23,858 nucleotides of DNA from Bacteroidales bacterium (GTDB lineage Bacteria > Bacteroidota > Bacteroidia > Bacteroidales > Bacteroidaceae): assembly GCA_004552155.1 (NCBI GenBank), contig SFPF01000039.1:1-23858 (forward strand). Direction: 5' to 3'. Under the pieces are notes generated by a model, which saw nothing but the letters and a program-made list of their open reading frames with translations, searched no databases and was not told the DNA's origin. The position numbers and the translations under genes were made by a program. Below, in pieces: positions 15,832 to 23,818 of the stretch. Numbering within the stretch: position 1 is the stretch's first letter; every line of letters begins with the position of its first letter.

Positions 15832-18306
15832 TCATTGGAAATAAACGCGCTTCACGCGGTTGCTCACAGAGGTCAGCACTTCGTAGGGAATGGTGCCGAG
15901 CAAATCTGAAAGAACCGTGACGGGCAGGGCGTCGCCGAATATCTCCACGCTGTCGCCCTCGCGGCAAGGAATGTCGGTAACGTCGATCATGCAAACGTCC
16001 ATGCAGATGTTGCCCACGTAGTCCGCCTTCTGCCCGTTCACAAGGCAATAGCCGCGGCGGTTGCCGAGATGGCGGTTGAGCCCGTCGGCGTAACCGATAG
16101 GAATGGCAGCGATGCGCGAAGGACGGTCAAGGACGGTCTTGCGGCTGTAACCGATGCTGTCGCCTGCCGGTACGTCGCGGATTTGCAGGATCGTGGTGCG
16201 CAGCGTGGCAACGTTATGGAGCACGCGGTTATCAATAGGGTCGATGCCGTAAAGTCCGAGGCCGAGGCGCACCATGTCGAGATGGCGTTCGGGGAAACGC
16301 TCTATGCCCGCAGAGTTGCAGATGTGGCGCAGGATTTTGTGCGGGAAGGCGGCTTGCAGCGTGCGCGAAGCCTCGTCGAAGAGCTTAAATTGTTTTTCTG
16401 AAAATTCGTCGAAGCCGTCGGAGTCTGCACCTACGAAATGGCTGAACACGGAGCGCGGAATAAGAGCCCGCTGGTGCGAAAGCCGGTCTATTAGCACGGG
16501 AATATCTGTCTTGGGGTTAAAGCCGAGGCGGTGCATCCCCGTGTCGAGTTTCAGGTGGACGGGGAAGTCGGTAATGCCTTGGCGGCGTGCGGCGCGGATA
16601 AGCGCGTCGAGCAGGTTGAAGTTGTAGATTTCAGGCTCGAGTTCATATTCGAAGAGCGTGCCGAACGCCGACATTTCCGGGTTCATCACGATGATGCCCG
16701 CCGTGATGCCCGCGCGGCGCAACTCTGCGCCTTCATCCGCCACGGCAACTGCGAGATAGTCTACGCCGCGCTCTTGCAGCGTCTTGGCAATCTCCACGCT
16801 GCCCGCGCCGTAGGCCGAGGCCTTCACCATACAGGTGAGTTTCGTTTCCGGCTTCATGAATGAGCGGTAAAAGTGTAAATTCTCCGCAATCGCTTCAAGG
16901 TTCACGTCGAGTGTGGTTTCGTGGACGCGCAGCGAGAGGGCTTTTGCAATTTGCTCGAAGCCGAAGTTGCGTGCGCCTTTCAGGAGAATAATTTCGTCGT
17001 GGATAGCGTCCAGCTCGCCGCTTTCCAGCAGTGCCTCCGAAGTGGGATAGAAAGATTTTTTTATGGAAAAGAGCGTGTGGGCGGCAGAAATGGCAGGCCC
17101 CACGCCGATGAGGCGTTCCACGCCGCGGCTTTTCAGCATATCCGCCACTTTCGCATAAAGTTCTTCTGCGGGAATGCCCGTTTGGAAAATGTCGGAGAGA
17201 ATGAGCGTGCGCCCTTTCGCGGCCTGTTCCTTGGCGCGGCGGTTCATGAAGTCGAGGGCGATGTCGAGTGCGGCGGCGTCAGAATTATAGGCGTCGTTGA
17301 TAAGCGTGCAGCCCCGCACGCCTTGCACCACTTCGAGGCGCATGGCCACGGGTTCGAGCAACGCCATGCGCCGCGCAATGTCGGCCGGCGTGAGGCCGAG
17401 GTAGAGGCAGACGCAGAGCGCCGTGATGCTGTTCTGTATCGAGGCTTCGTCGGCGAAGGGAAGGGTGTATTCGGCTGCCGTGCCGTTGAAAAAGTAGGCG
17501 ATGCGCGTTTTCCCGTCTTCTGTCGGCTCGATGGCGCGTACGAATACCGTGGCATTTTCGTCTTTCCGCGACCAACTGAAGAGCCTGCCGCTGAAGCCGA
17601 AGTCTTTCACGCATTCCGCCACAACGGTCTCGTCTTCATTGTAAATCAGCACCTTTGCATCTTTGAAGAGCAAGAGTTTCTCGTGGCATTTCTCCTGTAT
17701 CGTAGAAAAGTTTTCCTGATGTGCGGGTCCGATGTTCGTCATCACGCCGATGGTCGGCTGGATAATGGCACGCAGCGCCTGCATCTCGCCCGGTTGCGAT
17801 ATGCCAGCTTCAAAAACGCCGATGCGGCTGCGCTCGTCGAGCAGCCAGACCGAGAGCGGCACGCCCACTTGCGAGTTGTAGCTGCGGGGCGAGCGCGTCA
17901 CGTTCATCGAAAGCATCAGCAACTGGTAGATCCATTCCTTCACAACCGTTTTGCCGTTAGAGCCGGTGATGCCAATGACGGGCAAAACGTACTCCTCTCG
18001 GTGTCGCTCGGCGAGGCGCTGCAGGGCTTTGAGGGGACTGAGCACGCGCAGGAAATTAGCATCGGGATAGTCCGTCTCGTAATTTTCGGGCACCGTGCCG
18101 ACCACGAAGTTGCGCACGCCCCGGCGGTAGAGGTCGGGGATATATTTGTGTCCGTCGCCCACGGGAGTGCGGAGGGCGAAAAAAAGGGTTGTTTCGGGGA
18201 AAGCCAGTGAGCGGCTGTCGGTCAGCAACCAGTCGATGCGGGCTTCGGCATTGCCGAAACGCCGCGCGCCGATGAGGGCGGTTACTTTTTCAAGAGAATA
18301 AAACAT
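15832..18306 (-). CDS. murF-alr: Fused MurF ligase and alanine racemase
   Basis: An 824-residue two-domain enzyme. Residues 1-450 are MurF, which adds D-Ala-D-Ala to UDP-MurNAc-tripeptide: TDSRSLAFPETTLFFAL (about 29-45), the ATP loop GITGSNGKTVVKEW (about 112-125), TNIGPAHQENF, and NDAYNSDAAALDIALDF. Residues about 455-824 are alanine racemase, a PLP enzyme that makes D-alanine: PLP-lysine in LTCMVKASAYGAGS (Lys about 491), HLKLDTGMHRLGF, RLGLGLYGIDP, catalytic Tyr in GDSIGYSRKTVL, and GNICMDVCMIDVT. The fusion joins supply of D-alanine to its use in peptidoglycan and is usual in Bacteroidota; its length is normal and no lesion is seen. GSCFA lies 50 bases upstream on the same strand, so the two are probably co-transcribed. 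Confidence 0.96.
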   Translation of the reverse strand: MFYSLEKVTALIGARRFGNAEARIDWLLTDSRSLAFPETTLFFALRTPVGDGHKYIPDLYRRGVRNFVVGTVPENYETDYPDANFLRVLSPLKALQRLAERHREEYVLPVIGITGSNGKTVVKEWIYQLLMLSMNVTRSPRSYNSQVGVPLSVWLLDERSRIGVFEAGISQPGEMQALRAIIQPTIGVMTNIGPAHQENFSTIQEKCHEKLLLFKDAKVLIYNEDETVVAECVKDFGFSGRLFSWSRKDENATVFVRAIEPTEDGKTRIAYFFNGTAAEYTLPFADEASIQNSITALCVCLYLGLTPADIARRMALLEPVAMRLEVVQGVRGCTLINDAYNSDAAALDIALDFMNRRAKEQAAKGRTLILSDIFQTGIPAEELYAKVADMLKSRGVERLIGVGPAISAAHTLFSIKKSFYPTSEALLESGELDAIHDEIILLKGARNFGFEQIAKALSLRVHETTLDVNLEAIAENLHFYRSFMKPETKLTCMVKASAYGAGSVEIAKTLQERGVDYLAVAVADEGAELRRAGITAGIIVMNPEMSAFGTLFEYELEPEIYNFNLLDALIRAARRQGITDFPVHLKLDTGMHRLGFNPKTDIPVLIDRLSHQRALIPRSVFSHFVGADSDGFDEFSEKQFKLFDEASRTLQAAFPHKILRHICNSAGIERFPERHLDMVRLGLGLYGIDPIDNRVLHNVATLRTTILQIRDVPAGDSIGYSRKTVLDRPSRIAAIPIGYADGLNRHLGNRRGYCLVNGQKADYVGNICMDVCMIDVTDIPCREGDSVEIFGDALPVTVLSDLLGTIPYEVLTSVSNRVKRVYFQ

Positions 18307-18356
18307 ATCGAGATTTTATTTGCAAGCATTTTATAAGGGTGGGCAACCATACAATA

Positions 18357-19316
18357 TTATATATATAGGTCTCGCCATTTGTCTTCAAATTCTTTTTCCA
18401 TCTTTGCCTTGCGCTCGTTGAGGCTTGCCTGCGCGGCGGCATCGGCATGAAGCGGACGGTGGGCGGTAAGGCGCAGCAGCCGTGCCTTGTCGGCGGCATA
18501 TTCCGAAAGTTGCGGCGAGAAAGCCCATTGCTGCACGCGTTGCCAGATGTATTCCTCGGTTTGCGGCGCGAGGTGGATAAGGTCTGGCGCGTAGAAACGG
18601 TAGTCGCGCAACTCGTCTTCCACTATTTCGTAAGCAGGGAAATACGTTGCTGCCTCGGGCATCTGCCTGCACAGCGCGTCGGTTGCGAGGAGCAGCCGCG
18701 CCTTTTGCAGCCGGCTTTCGTGGAACCCCCATTTGGCATAGCGGTAGGGACTTACGGTGAAGGCGATGCGCAGGGTAGGGCGCAGGCGGCGCAACTCTGC
18801 CAGCAGCGGCAGCCAGCGCCGCACAATCTGCTCGGAAGAAAGGTCTTCTTCATCAAAGTCCGAGGCGAGTTCCTTATGGCAATTCGCTACGGTCATGCCT
18901 GTCTCGCGCAGGCGGAACAGACGCGAGGTGCCGAAGGTGACGCACAGCAGGTCGGCCTTGCGCAGCACGCGCCGCGCCTCTGCCAATGCCGTGTTCACGC
19001 TTTCGCGGCAAGCCTCCTCGGTGGGCGCGGAGAAGAGTCCTGCGTGCCGCCAGCTGTGCCATAGTCCGTCGCGTCCCCGAAACAGTGCGCCGTCGGCGCG
19101 CGCCGTTTCGCTTAATAGGAGTTCCACGGCCGCTGCAATGCTTTCGGGATTATAGAGCACGCCGAACGGATTTGCCGACACATGCCCTTCGGGCAGGCTT
19201 TGCGCGAAGCGTTCGCCCATATTGTCGGCAAAGCATGAGCCGAGTAGCATCACGTGCGAGCGGGGCGAGAGAAAGGCCTCCGGCGCAGGCGTTTCGACAG
19301 GCGTGTACCAATTCAT
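18357..19316 (-). CDS. GSCFA-domain protein
   Basis: A 319-residue protein with the defining motif MLLGSCFADNMGERF (about 23-37; GSCFA). The family resembles SGNH/GDSL hydrolases, in which the Ser of GSCFA would correspond to the nucleophile; further blocks are SANPFGVLYNPESI (about 48-61), LLCVTFGTSRLFR, NCHKEL, FTVSPYRYAKWGFHESRLQK and YFPAYEIVEDELRDYRFYAP, with DLIHLAP near 256. No signal peptide is seen. The substrate is unknown. Position directly before murF-alr suggests, but does not prove, a role in envelope metabolism. Upstream lies the large inverted AGTARACG repeat (19329-19435) instead of a recognisable promoter. Confidence 0.9.
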   Translation of the reverse strand: MNWYTPVETPAPEAFLSPRSHVMLLGSCFADNMGERFAQSLPEGHVSANPFGVLYNPESIAAAVELLLSETARADGALFRGRDGLWHSWRHAGLFSAPTEEACRESVNTALAEARRVLRKADLLCVTFGTSRLFRLRETGMTVANCHKELASDFDEEDLSSEQIVRRWLPLLAELRRLRPTLRIAFTVSPYRYAKWGFHESRLQKARLLLATDALCRQMPEAATYFPAYEIVEDELRDYRFYAPDLIHLAPQTEEYIWQRVQQWAFSPQLSEYAADKARLLRLTAHRPLHADAAAQASLNERKAKMEKEFEDKWRDLYI

Positions 19317-19328
19317 AATATTCTTTTT

Positions 19329-19435
19329 AGTAGACGAGTAAACGAGTAGACGAGTAAACGAGACAGGTTACTCTGTGAAATAATTAGCAAGACATATATG
19401 TCTCGTCTACTCGTTTACTTGTCTACTTGTTTACT
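19329..19435. repeat. Inverted array of 8-bp AGTARACG units
   Basis: The left arm (19329-19365) holds four 8-bp units alternating AGTAGACG and AGTAAACG, then AGACA. The right arm (19399-19435) is the inverted equivalent, with six transition differences over 37 bases, and the loop is 33 bases. It lies between yfcE and GSCFA, and the yfcE stop codon (19431-19433) is inside the right arm. It may act as a terminator or processing hairpin, or may be a mobile repeat. Related copies are at 11318 and 13631. Confidence 0.85.
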
Positions 19436-19955
19436 CATAATTTTTCAGCAATGAAACTTTACCGTCCTCATAGAGCGCAACCGTCGGTTCGTTTCCCCCT
19501 TTCGGGAAAGTGGGTGAACCCGTGTTGCAGATGAGCGGCCGGCCGTCGGCGGCAGGCACGATGTGCGGCAAATGCGTATGGCCGTAAAAGAAGTAGTCGA
19601 TGCCTTCGAGCGCGGGCATCTTTTCTTCGTTGTAGATATGCCCGTGCGTGAGGAAGATGCGGCGCGTGCCGTCGGCTATCAGCGCGTAGTCTGCCATGAT
19701 GGGGAAGCGCAGCAACATTTGGTCGACTTCCGAATCGCAGTTGCCGCGCACGGCAATGATGTGCCCCGCGTGGCGGTTGAGCAGCGCGGCGATGCCCGGT
19801 GCGTCCAAGCCTTGCGGCACGCCGTTGCGCGGCCCGTAGTTGAGCAGGTCGCCGAGCAGGCAGAGGAGGTCGCATCCGTGTTGTTCATAAAGTTGCACTA
19901 CGCGCTCGGCAGCGGGCAGCGCACCGTGTATGTCGGAGGCAATGAGCAGTTTCAT
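19431..19955 (-). CDS. yfcE: YfcE-type metallophosphoesterase
   Basis: 174 residues with the full calcineurin-like metal-binding set: IASDIHGALP (about 5-14, Asp and His), LLGDLLNYGPRNG (about 33-45), AVRGNCDSEVDQML (about 68-81, Asn), FLTHGHIYN (about 100-108) and FFYGHTHLPHIV (about 121-132), followed by NTGSPTFPKGG. E. coli YfcE, a manganese-dependent phosphodiesterase of uncertain natural substrate, is 184 residues. The start at 19955 is supported by a -7 promoter element at 19982-19989. The last codons and the stop lie within the inverted repeat array, so the C-terminus (LLKNYE) is partly set by repeat sequence. Confidence 0.92.
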   Translation of the reverse strand: MKLLIASDIHGALPAAERVVQLYEQHGCDLLCLLGDLLNYGPRNGVPQGLDAPGIAALLNRHAGHIIAVRGNCDSEVDQMLLRFPIMADYALIADGTRRIFLTHGHIYNEEKMPALEGIDYFFYGHTHLPHIVPAADGRPLICNTGSPTFPKGGNEPTVALYEDGKVSLLKNYE

Positions 19956-19981
19956 ACGGGAAAATGGCGTTAATTACGTTG

Positions 19982-19989
19982 CAAAGTTA
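19982..19989 (-). promoter_or_regulatory. Likely -7 promoter element of yfcE
   Basis: TAACTTTG on the minus strand (19989-19982) is an exact TAnnTTTG 27 bases before the ATG. No TTTG is present at the right distance. The same TAACTTTG octamer occurs at the rpmB and DUF4105 promoters. Confidence 0.55.
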
Positions 19990-20223
19990 GGTATTTAGGA
20001 TAAAAAGGTAATAACACAATGCCTTGAAATCGCAGTTTGCAGTAAAAAAGGACTCGAGACGGATATTGCGGCGTAGGACTGCGTAAAAGGGAGATGAAGA
20101 GCCTATGGCGGGTTCTATAAATATGATTCGGACAAATTTTGTGATGTATTTTGAAATGATTATCGCGAAACAAACGTCTCCAAAACTGTTTGATATTCAG
20201 TATTTAATAGTAATTTTTCGGCA

Positions 20224-20288
20224 AAGAATTGAGTAAATTGTAACTAAGAATTGAGTAAATTGTAACTACGATTTGAGTAAATTGTAAC
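20224..20288. repeat. Three tandem 22-bp repeats
   Basis: AATTGAGTAAATTGTAAC or its one-base variant recurs with a 22-base period (20224-20245, 20246-20267, 20268-20288). The first two copies are identical; the third differs in its first bases and its end merges into the hairpin at 20286. The period is about two helical turns. They lie in the 406-base gap between yfcE and the TonB-receptor fragment (19956-20361), where no convincing gene is seen; 19990-20223 shows nothing recognisable. Confidence 0.88.
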
Positions 20289-20320
20289 ACGGGCTGCCCT
20301 GATGCAGGGCAGCCCGTGTT
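20286..20320 (-). terminator. Perfect 16-bp hairpin downstream of the TonB-receptor gene
   Basis: AACACGGGCTGCCCTG (20286-20301) pairs perfectly with CAGGGCAGCCCGTGTT (20305-20320) around a 3-base loop. It is 41 bases past the receptor stop. There is no T-run on the minus strand, where the tandem repeats follow at once. It probably ends the receptor mRNA. Confidence 0.75.
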
Positions 20321-20361
20321 GTAATGCTAACTCTCAAGTTATATGCTTGCTGTTTTCTTTC

Positions 20362-21153
20362 TTAGAAATGCCATTTGATGTCGAAGGAGAAGTGGCGCGG
20401 GGCGATGTCCTGCGCAAAACGGCGGTTCATGGAAAGGAAGGCGAAGGCTTTGAGCTCCGCTTCGATTGAAGCGTCAAGCTGCGCGTAGAAGTCCTGCCCG
20501 AAGGTGTTTGCCTCGTCCCACATGATGTCGCCCGCGCCTTTCACGCGTGCGCCGAAGGTGAAGGAGCGCAGCAGGTCGCATTTCGTGGGCTGGCGGAAGC
20601 TTGCCGTGGCCGTCATCGTGTGGCGCGGCACGAAGGGCACGCGGTTGTCTGTGTAGTCCACGCCGCCGCCTAAGTCGTAGTTTTCAAATGTTGCCTCGGT
20701 GAAGCCATAGTCGGCGGCGATGCTTAGGCGGTTGTCGAGCCATAAGGTGCGCAGCGAGGCCTCCACGCCGCAGGAGCGGCTCTTGCCCGCGTTCACCATG
20801 ACGCGCCCCAGTCCGCTCTCGCTGAACTGTGCCAACTGCTGGTCGCGCGTCTGCATATAGAAGGCGGCGAGGTCGGCTTGCAGGCGACCGTCGAGGAAAG
20901 AGAGGTGCGTGCCTGCCTCGTAGTTCCACGACTGTTCGGGCTTGTAGCTGAGGTTGCGCAGGTCGGGTTCGTCGGGCACGATGCGATCCATCGTTTTCGT
21001 AATGCCGGCGATTGCGTTCTGCTTCACAGCGTCGGGCATACGGGTCATAACATGATTCTTGCCTGATTTCATTGTAGATATGGGGATGATGCAGGAAGAA
21101 GTGGAAGTTTTATTGGACGCGATACGAAAGGGAATGATTGTACAAAATAGCAA
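20362..21153 (-). pseudogene. C-terminal part of a TonB-dependent outer-membrane receptor
   Basis: Only the last about 210-230 residues of a TonB-dependent receptor are present: alternating beta-strands such as LSYKPEQSWNYEAGTHLSFL (about 67-86), GRLQADLAAFYMQTRDQQLA (about 88-107), MVNAGKSRSCGVEASLRTLW (about 118-137) and PFVPRHTMTATASF, ending in the family's C-terminal aromatic, KWHF. The signal peptide, plug and most of the barrel (about 450-600 residues) are missing. The frame remains open into AT-richer, unrelated-looking sequence between about 21050 and 21204 and reaches the hemG stop. The break therefore coincides with a composition change and looks like a junction, not decay. The ligand cannot be told from this part. 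Confidence 0.82.
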
Positions 21154-21204
21154 CCACGCTTGCTGGAGGCAGACGTGGCTGAATCTATGAAGCTTATACT
21201 TCTT

Positions 21205-22578
21205 TTATTTACTCAATTCATTAGCAATGCCGGTGGCTTGACGGATGCGGTCGGCCATACCGATGCCTCCCTTGATGTTTCCCGCCAGGATAAGTCCCGG
21301 ATAGCGGGCTTGCAAGGCATCAATCATCTTGAAGCGTGCTTCACTACTCTTTTCGTATTGAGGGATGGCCTTCTGATGACGATGGATTTTAATCAAATCG
21401 GGTTGGGCATCTTCCGGGAATTTCAACATAGAATGGATGTTCTTCAGAATCATGTCCTTGAGCTTTTCATCACTCCAATCCAACATATCCGCATGTCTTA
21501 CACCTCCGATGAAGAACGAGAACAAGGCGCCTTCTTCCGGTGAACGGCCCACGAAGCAAGCCGACGGGAAGAGAATGCCCAATACATCTTTCTTTTCTTT
21601 CGAAGGAACCAAACCTCCGAACGCTCCGAATTTCAAGCCTCGGGTGTTGTGGAAACCGACACTTGCCTGAATAATTGGGGCATAATGCAAGTTGCTGATT
21701 TGGCCGATGTCTTCCTTCGGGATGAATGGCAAGAGGTCGGGGAGGACATATGCTCCACAAGTGGTCACCACCTTATTGGCGATAAGGGATTGTTCACCTT
21801 CGGGAGTACGATAAGTGATGAGCCATTGATTGCCTTGGGGTTGAATCTTCACATCGTTAGCCGAGAGGGTGATTTGTTCCTTGCCGATGGCTTTGACCAT
21901 GGCTTCGGCCAATCTTTCCAAACCTCCTACGGCAGAGAATACCTTCTTGGTGGCTAACTTATCACGTTCTGTTTTCGGAAGCTTGGCCTTGGCGATGGAA
22001 CCTTTGATGAAGCTACCGTAATCTTGCTCCAAGTTGTAAAGCTTCGGGAGGGCATGACGAGTCACCAATGTATGAGGATTGCCGGCATATACCCCCGATA
22101 GAAAGGGATCAACGGCATAATCCACGAACGACTTGCCCAAACGACGGGCGGCTAGTTCGGCCACCGATTCATCAGGATTAGTACCTTTAGCACGGAAAGG
22201 TTCACCCAAGATACGGAACTTGTCATACAATGTAAAAAGGGGAGTGGTAACGGCACTCACCAATCCCGAAGGAAGGGCATGAAACTTATTGCCTTTCCAA
22301 ATCCAGCGCTTCTTGGATTCCTCACGGGCGGTTTCCAAGGTGCAATCGGGTGAGAGGGCCGCAAAGAGTTCGGCTACTTCGGGATAGGATACCACACCGG
22401 TATTGGGACCACTTTCGTACACGAATCCGTTTTCTTGGAAAGTACGGATTTGTCCGCCTGCCCGGTCTTGTCTTTCGATGATCTGTATCTTCTTGCCGGC
22501 ACGGGTGAGCCAGAAAGCGGTGGTGAGTCCGGTCAATCCGGCACCTATGATGGCTATGTCTGTATGCAATTGCTTCAT
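21205..22578 (-). CDS. hemG: Protoporphyrinogen oxidase (FAD-dependent, HemG/HemY type)
   Basis: A 457-residue flavoprotein catalysing the oxidation of protoporphyrinogen IX (or possibly coproporphyrinogen III) late in haem synthesis. The FAD site is IAIIGAGLTGLTTAFWL (about 8-24) with IIERQDRAGGQIRTF (about 33-47). YESGPNTGV, VDPFLSGVYAGNPHTL (about 166-181) and the C-terminal LAGNIKGGIGMADRIRQATG (about 433-452, the second FAD-contacting motif) complete the pattern. In Bacteroidota this oxygen-dependent-type fold is usually labelled hemG or hemY; which electron acceptor it uses is not evident. It follows hemN on the same strand with a 103-base gap. Base composition is less GC-rich than the core, and the gene appears intact. 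Confidence 0.93.
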   Translation of the reverse strand: MKQLHTDIAIIGAGLTGLTTAFWLTRAGKKIQIIERQDRAGGQIRTFQENGFVYESGPNTGVVSYPEVAELFAALSPDCTLETAREESKKRWIWKGNKFHALPSGLVSAVTTPLFTLYDKFRILGEPFRAKGTNPDESVAELAARRLGKSFVDYAVDPFLSGVYAGNPHTLVTRHALPKLYNLEQDYGSFIKGSIAKAKLPKTERDKLATKKVFSAVGGLERLAEAMVKAIGKEQITLSANDVKIQPQGNQWLITYRTPEGEQSLIANKVVTTCGAYVLPDLLPFIPKEDIGQISNLHYAPIIQASVGFHNTRGLKFGAFGGLVPSKEKKDVLGILFPSACFVGRSPEEGALFSFFIGGVRHADMLDWSDEKLKDMILKNIHSMLKFPEDAQPDLIKIHRHQKAIPQYEKSSEARFKMIDALQARYPGLILAGNIKGGIGMADRIRQATGIANELSK

Positions 22579-22632
22579 AGTTAGTGATTATCTTAATTGG
22601 TCATTATTTTTTTAATATCAATAGTAACTCTC

Positions 22633-22649
22633 CCCCCTTCACAAGGGGG
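22633..22649. other. Short hairpin between hemN and hemG
   Basis: CCCCCTT (22633-22639) pairs with AAGGGGG (22643-22649) around CAC, in an AT-rich gap. On the minus strand it is followed 12 bases later by an A/T tract. It could be a weak terminator or RNA-stability element; a role is not shown. Confidence 0.5.
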
Positions 22650-22681
22650 ATTAAGATAGGTCTACTAGCGAAACTTAAAAA

Positions 22682-23818
22682 TTATACAGGTTTCGAGAAT
22701 GATTTATCGGTTTTCAACATCAACTTGTCGAGGGAAGCAGCTACATTCCGCACAAAAAGCTTTCCTTCGGAGGTCATGTGGATGTGGTCGGCATCCCAAG
22801 TGATGAGACCGTCTTGGGCGAATTCTTGCAAGCGTTGTTCATCGTAGGCGGTGGCTTGCTTGATAGCTTCTACGGACAATGAAAGGCGTTGAGCCAACTC
22901 TTCCCAACGGATGGTATAGTTGCACATCAGCATCTCGATGACTTCGCGAGTGATTTGTTCGTCCTTGTTCAAGGCATAGCCTTTGGCCACGGGCAAAGTA
23001 CCGACCTCCAACTTCTCGATGTATTTGGGGATGCTCTTGGTGTTCTGGATATAAGCAGTACCCAACTGGCTGATACCGGTCACACCGAACGCATACACTT
23101 GTCCGGTGGTACGACGGGTGCAATATCCTTGGAAATTACGATGCAACTGACCGTTCTTCAAGGCGATGGAGAGTTCGTCGTCCTCACGTACGAAATGGTC
23201 CAAACCGATGGGTTGATAACCGGCTTTGCAAAGCACCTTTCGAGCCGATTCGAACATCTGGCTCTTCACTTCGCCTTGTGGCAAGCCGTATTGTTCGAGC
23301 ACCTTCTGACGAGGGAACGCCCAAGGAACATGTGCATAAGAGAAGGTCACCAAGCGGTCCGGTTGGAGTTCCACGGCCTTTTCGATGCTACAGGTAAAGC
23401 TTTCTACCGTCTGGTGAGGCAAGCCATAGAGGAAGTCCATATTGACACTCGCACCGGCCTTCCGGAGAATGGTCATGATGTCTTCTACCGGCATGGCGAG
23501 AGCCTTGCGATGTACCGCATCCAATACCTTCTCGTCGAAATCCTGAATACCGAGGCTGAATCGGTTGAATCCGGCTTCGACCAAGGCTTCCCAATCCTTT
23601 TCGTTCATCCAACCGGCATGACATTCGATAGCGATTTCCGGCTTTTCGATGGTGTCGAACGCATCCAATACATGCTTGTTCAGCTTGGCCAATTCGGATG
23701 CCGGGAGGAACGTCGGTGTACCACCACCATAATGGATTTGCGAAATCTTTCGGTCCTTACGGATGAGTGGAAGCACTAGGTCAATCTCCTTGTGCAAGGC
23801 ATCAATGTATCTCTCCAA
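22682..23818 (-). CDS. hemN: Oxygen-independent coproporphyrinogen III oxidase, N-terminus missing
   Basis: A radical-SAM enzyme that converts coproporphyrinogen III to protoporphyrinogen IX without oxygen. Genuine sequence begins at about LERYIDALHKEIDLVLPLI and continues with SQIHYGGGTPTFLP (SAM-binding GGGTP), FNRFSLGIQDFDEKVLDAVH, NMDFLYGLPHQT, FSYAHVPW, GLDHFVREDDELSIA, RNFQGYC and GVTGISQLGTAYIQN, and the HemN C-terminal domain. These match true HemN and not the HemW-like group. The first about 60-80 residues, with the CxxxCxxC iron-sulfur motif, are absent. The codons before LERY (23819-23858) are an inverted copy of 23489-23526 and encode unrelated residues (MARALRCTPSNT), so the ORF start seen there is false. 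hemG follows downstream, forming a haem pair. Confidence 0.92.
   Translation of the reverse strand: MERYIDALHKEIDLVLPLIRKDRKISQIHYGGGTPTFLPASELAKLNKHVLDAFDTIEKPEIAIECHAGWMNEKDWEALVEAGFNRFSLGIQDFDEKVLDAVHRKALAMPVEDIMTILRKAGASVNMDFLYGLPHQTVESFTCSIEKAVELQPDRLVTFSYAHVPWAFPRQKVLEQYGLPQGEVKSQMFESARKVLCKAGYQPIGLDHFVREDDELSIALKNGQLHRNFQGYCTRRTTGQVYAFGVTGISQLGTAYIQNTKSIPKYIEKLEVGTLPVAKGYALNKDEQITREVIEMLMCNYTIRWEELAQRLSLSVEAIKQATAYDEQRLQEFAQDGLITWDADHIHMTSEGKLFVRNVAASLDKLMLKTDKSFSKPV

Noticed and set aside
16921..18210. 429-codon plus-strand frame opposite murF-alr
   Set aside because: Antisense of the MurF half, which has all its motifs.
19970..20173. 67-codon minus-strand ORF upstream of yfcE
   Set aside because: It overlaps the yfcE -7 element, has no recognisable content and lies in AT-rich intergenic DNA.
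21079..21189. Short plus-strand frame beginning MMQEEVEVLLDAIRKG
   Set aside because: Only about 35 codons with no family resemblance, lying in the suspected junction; not enough to call a gene.
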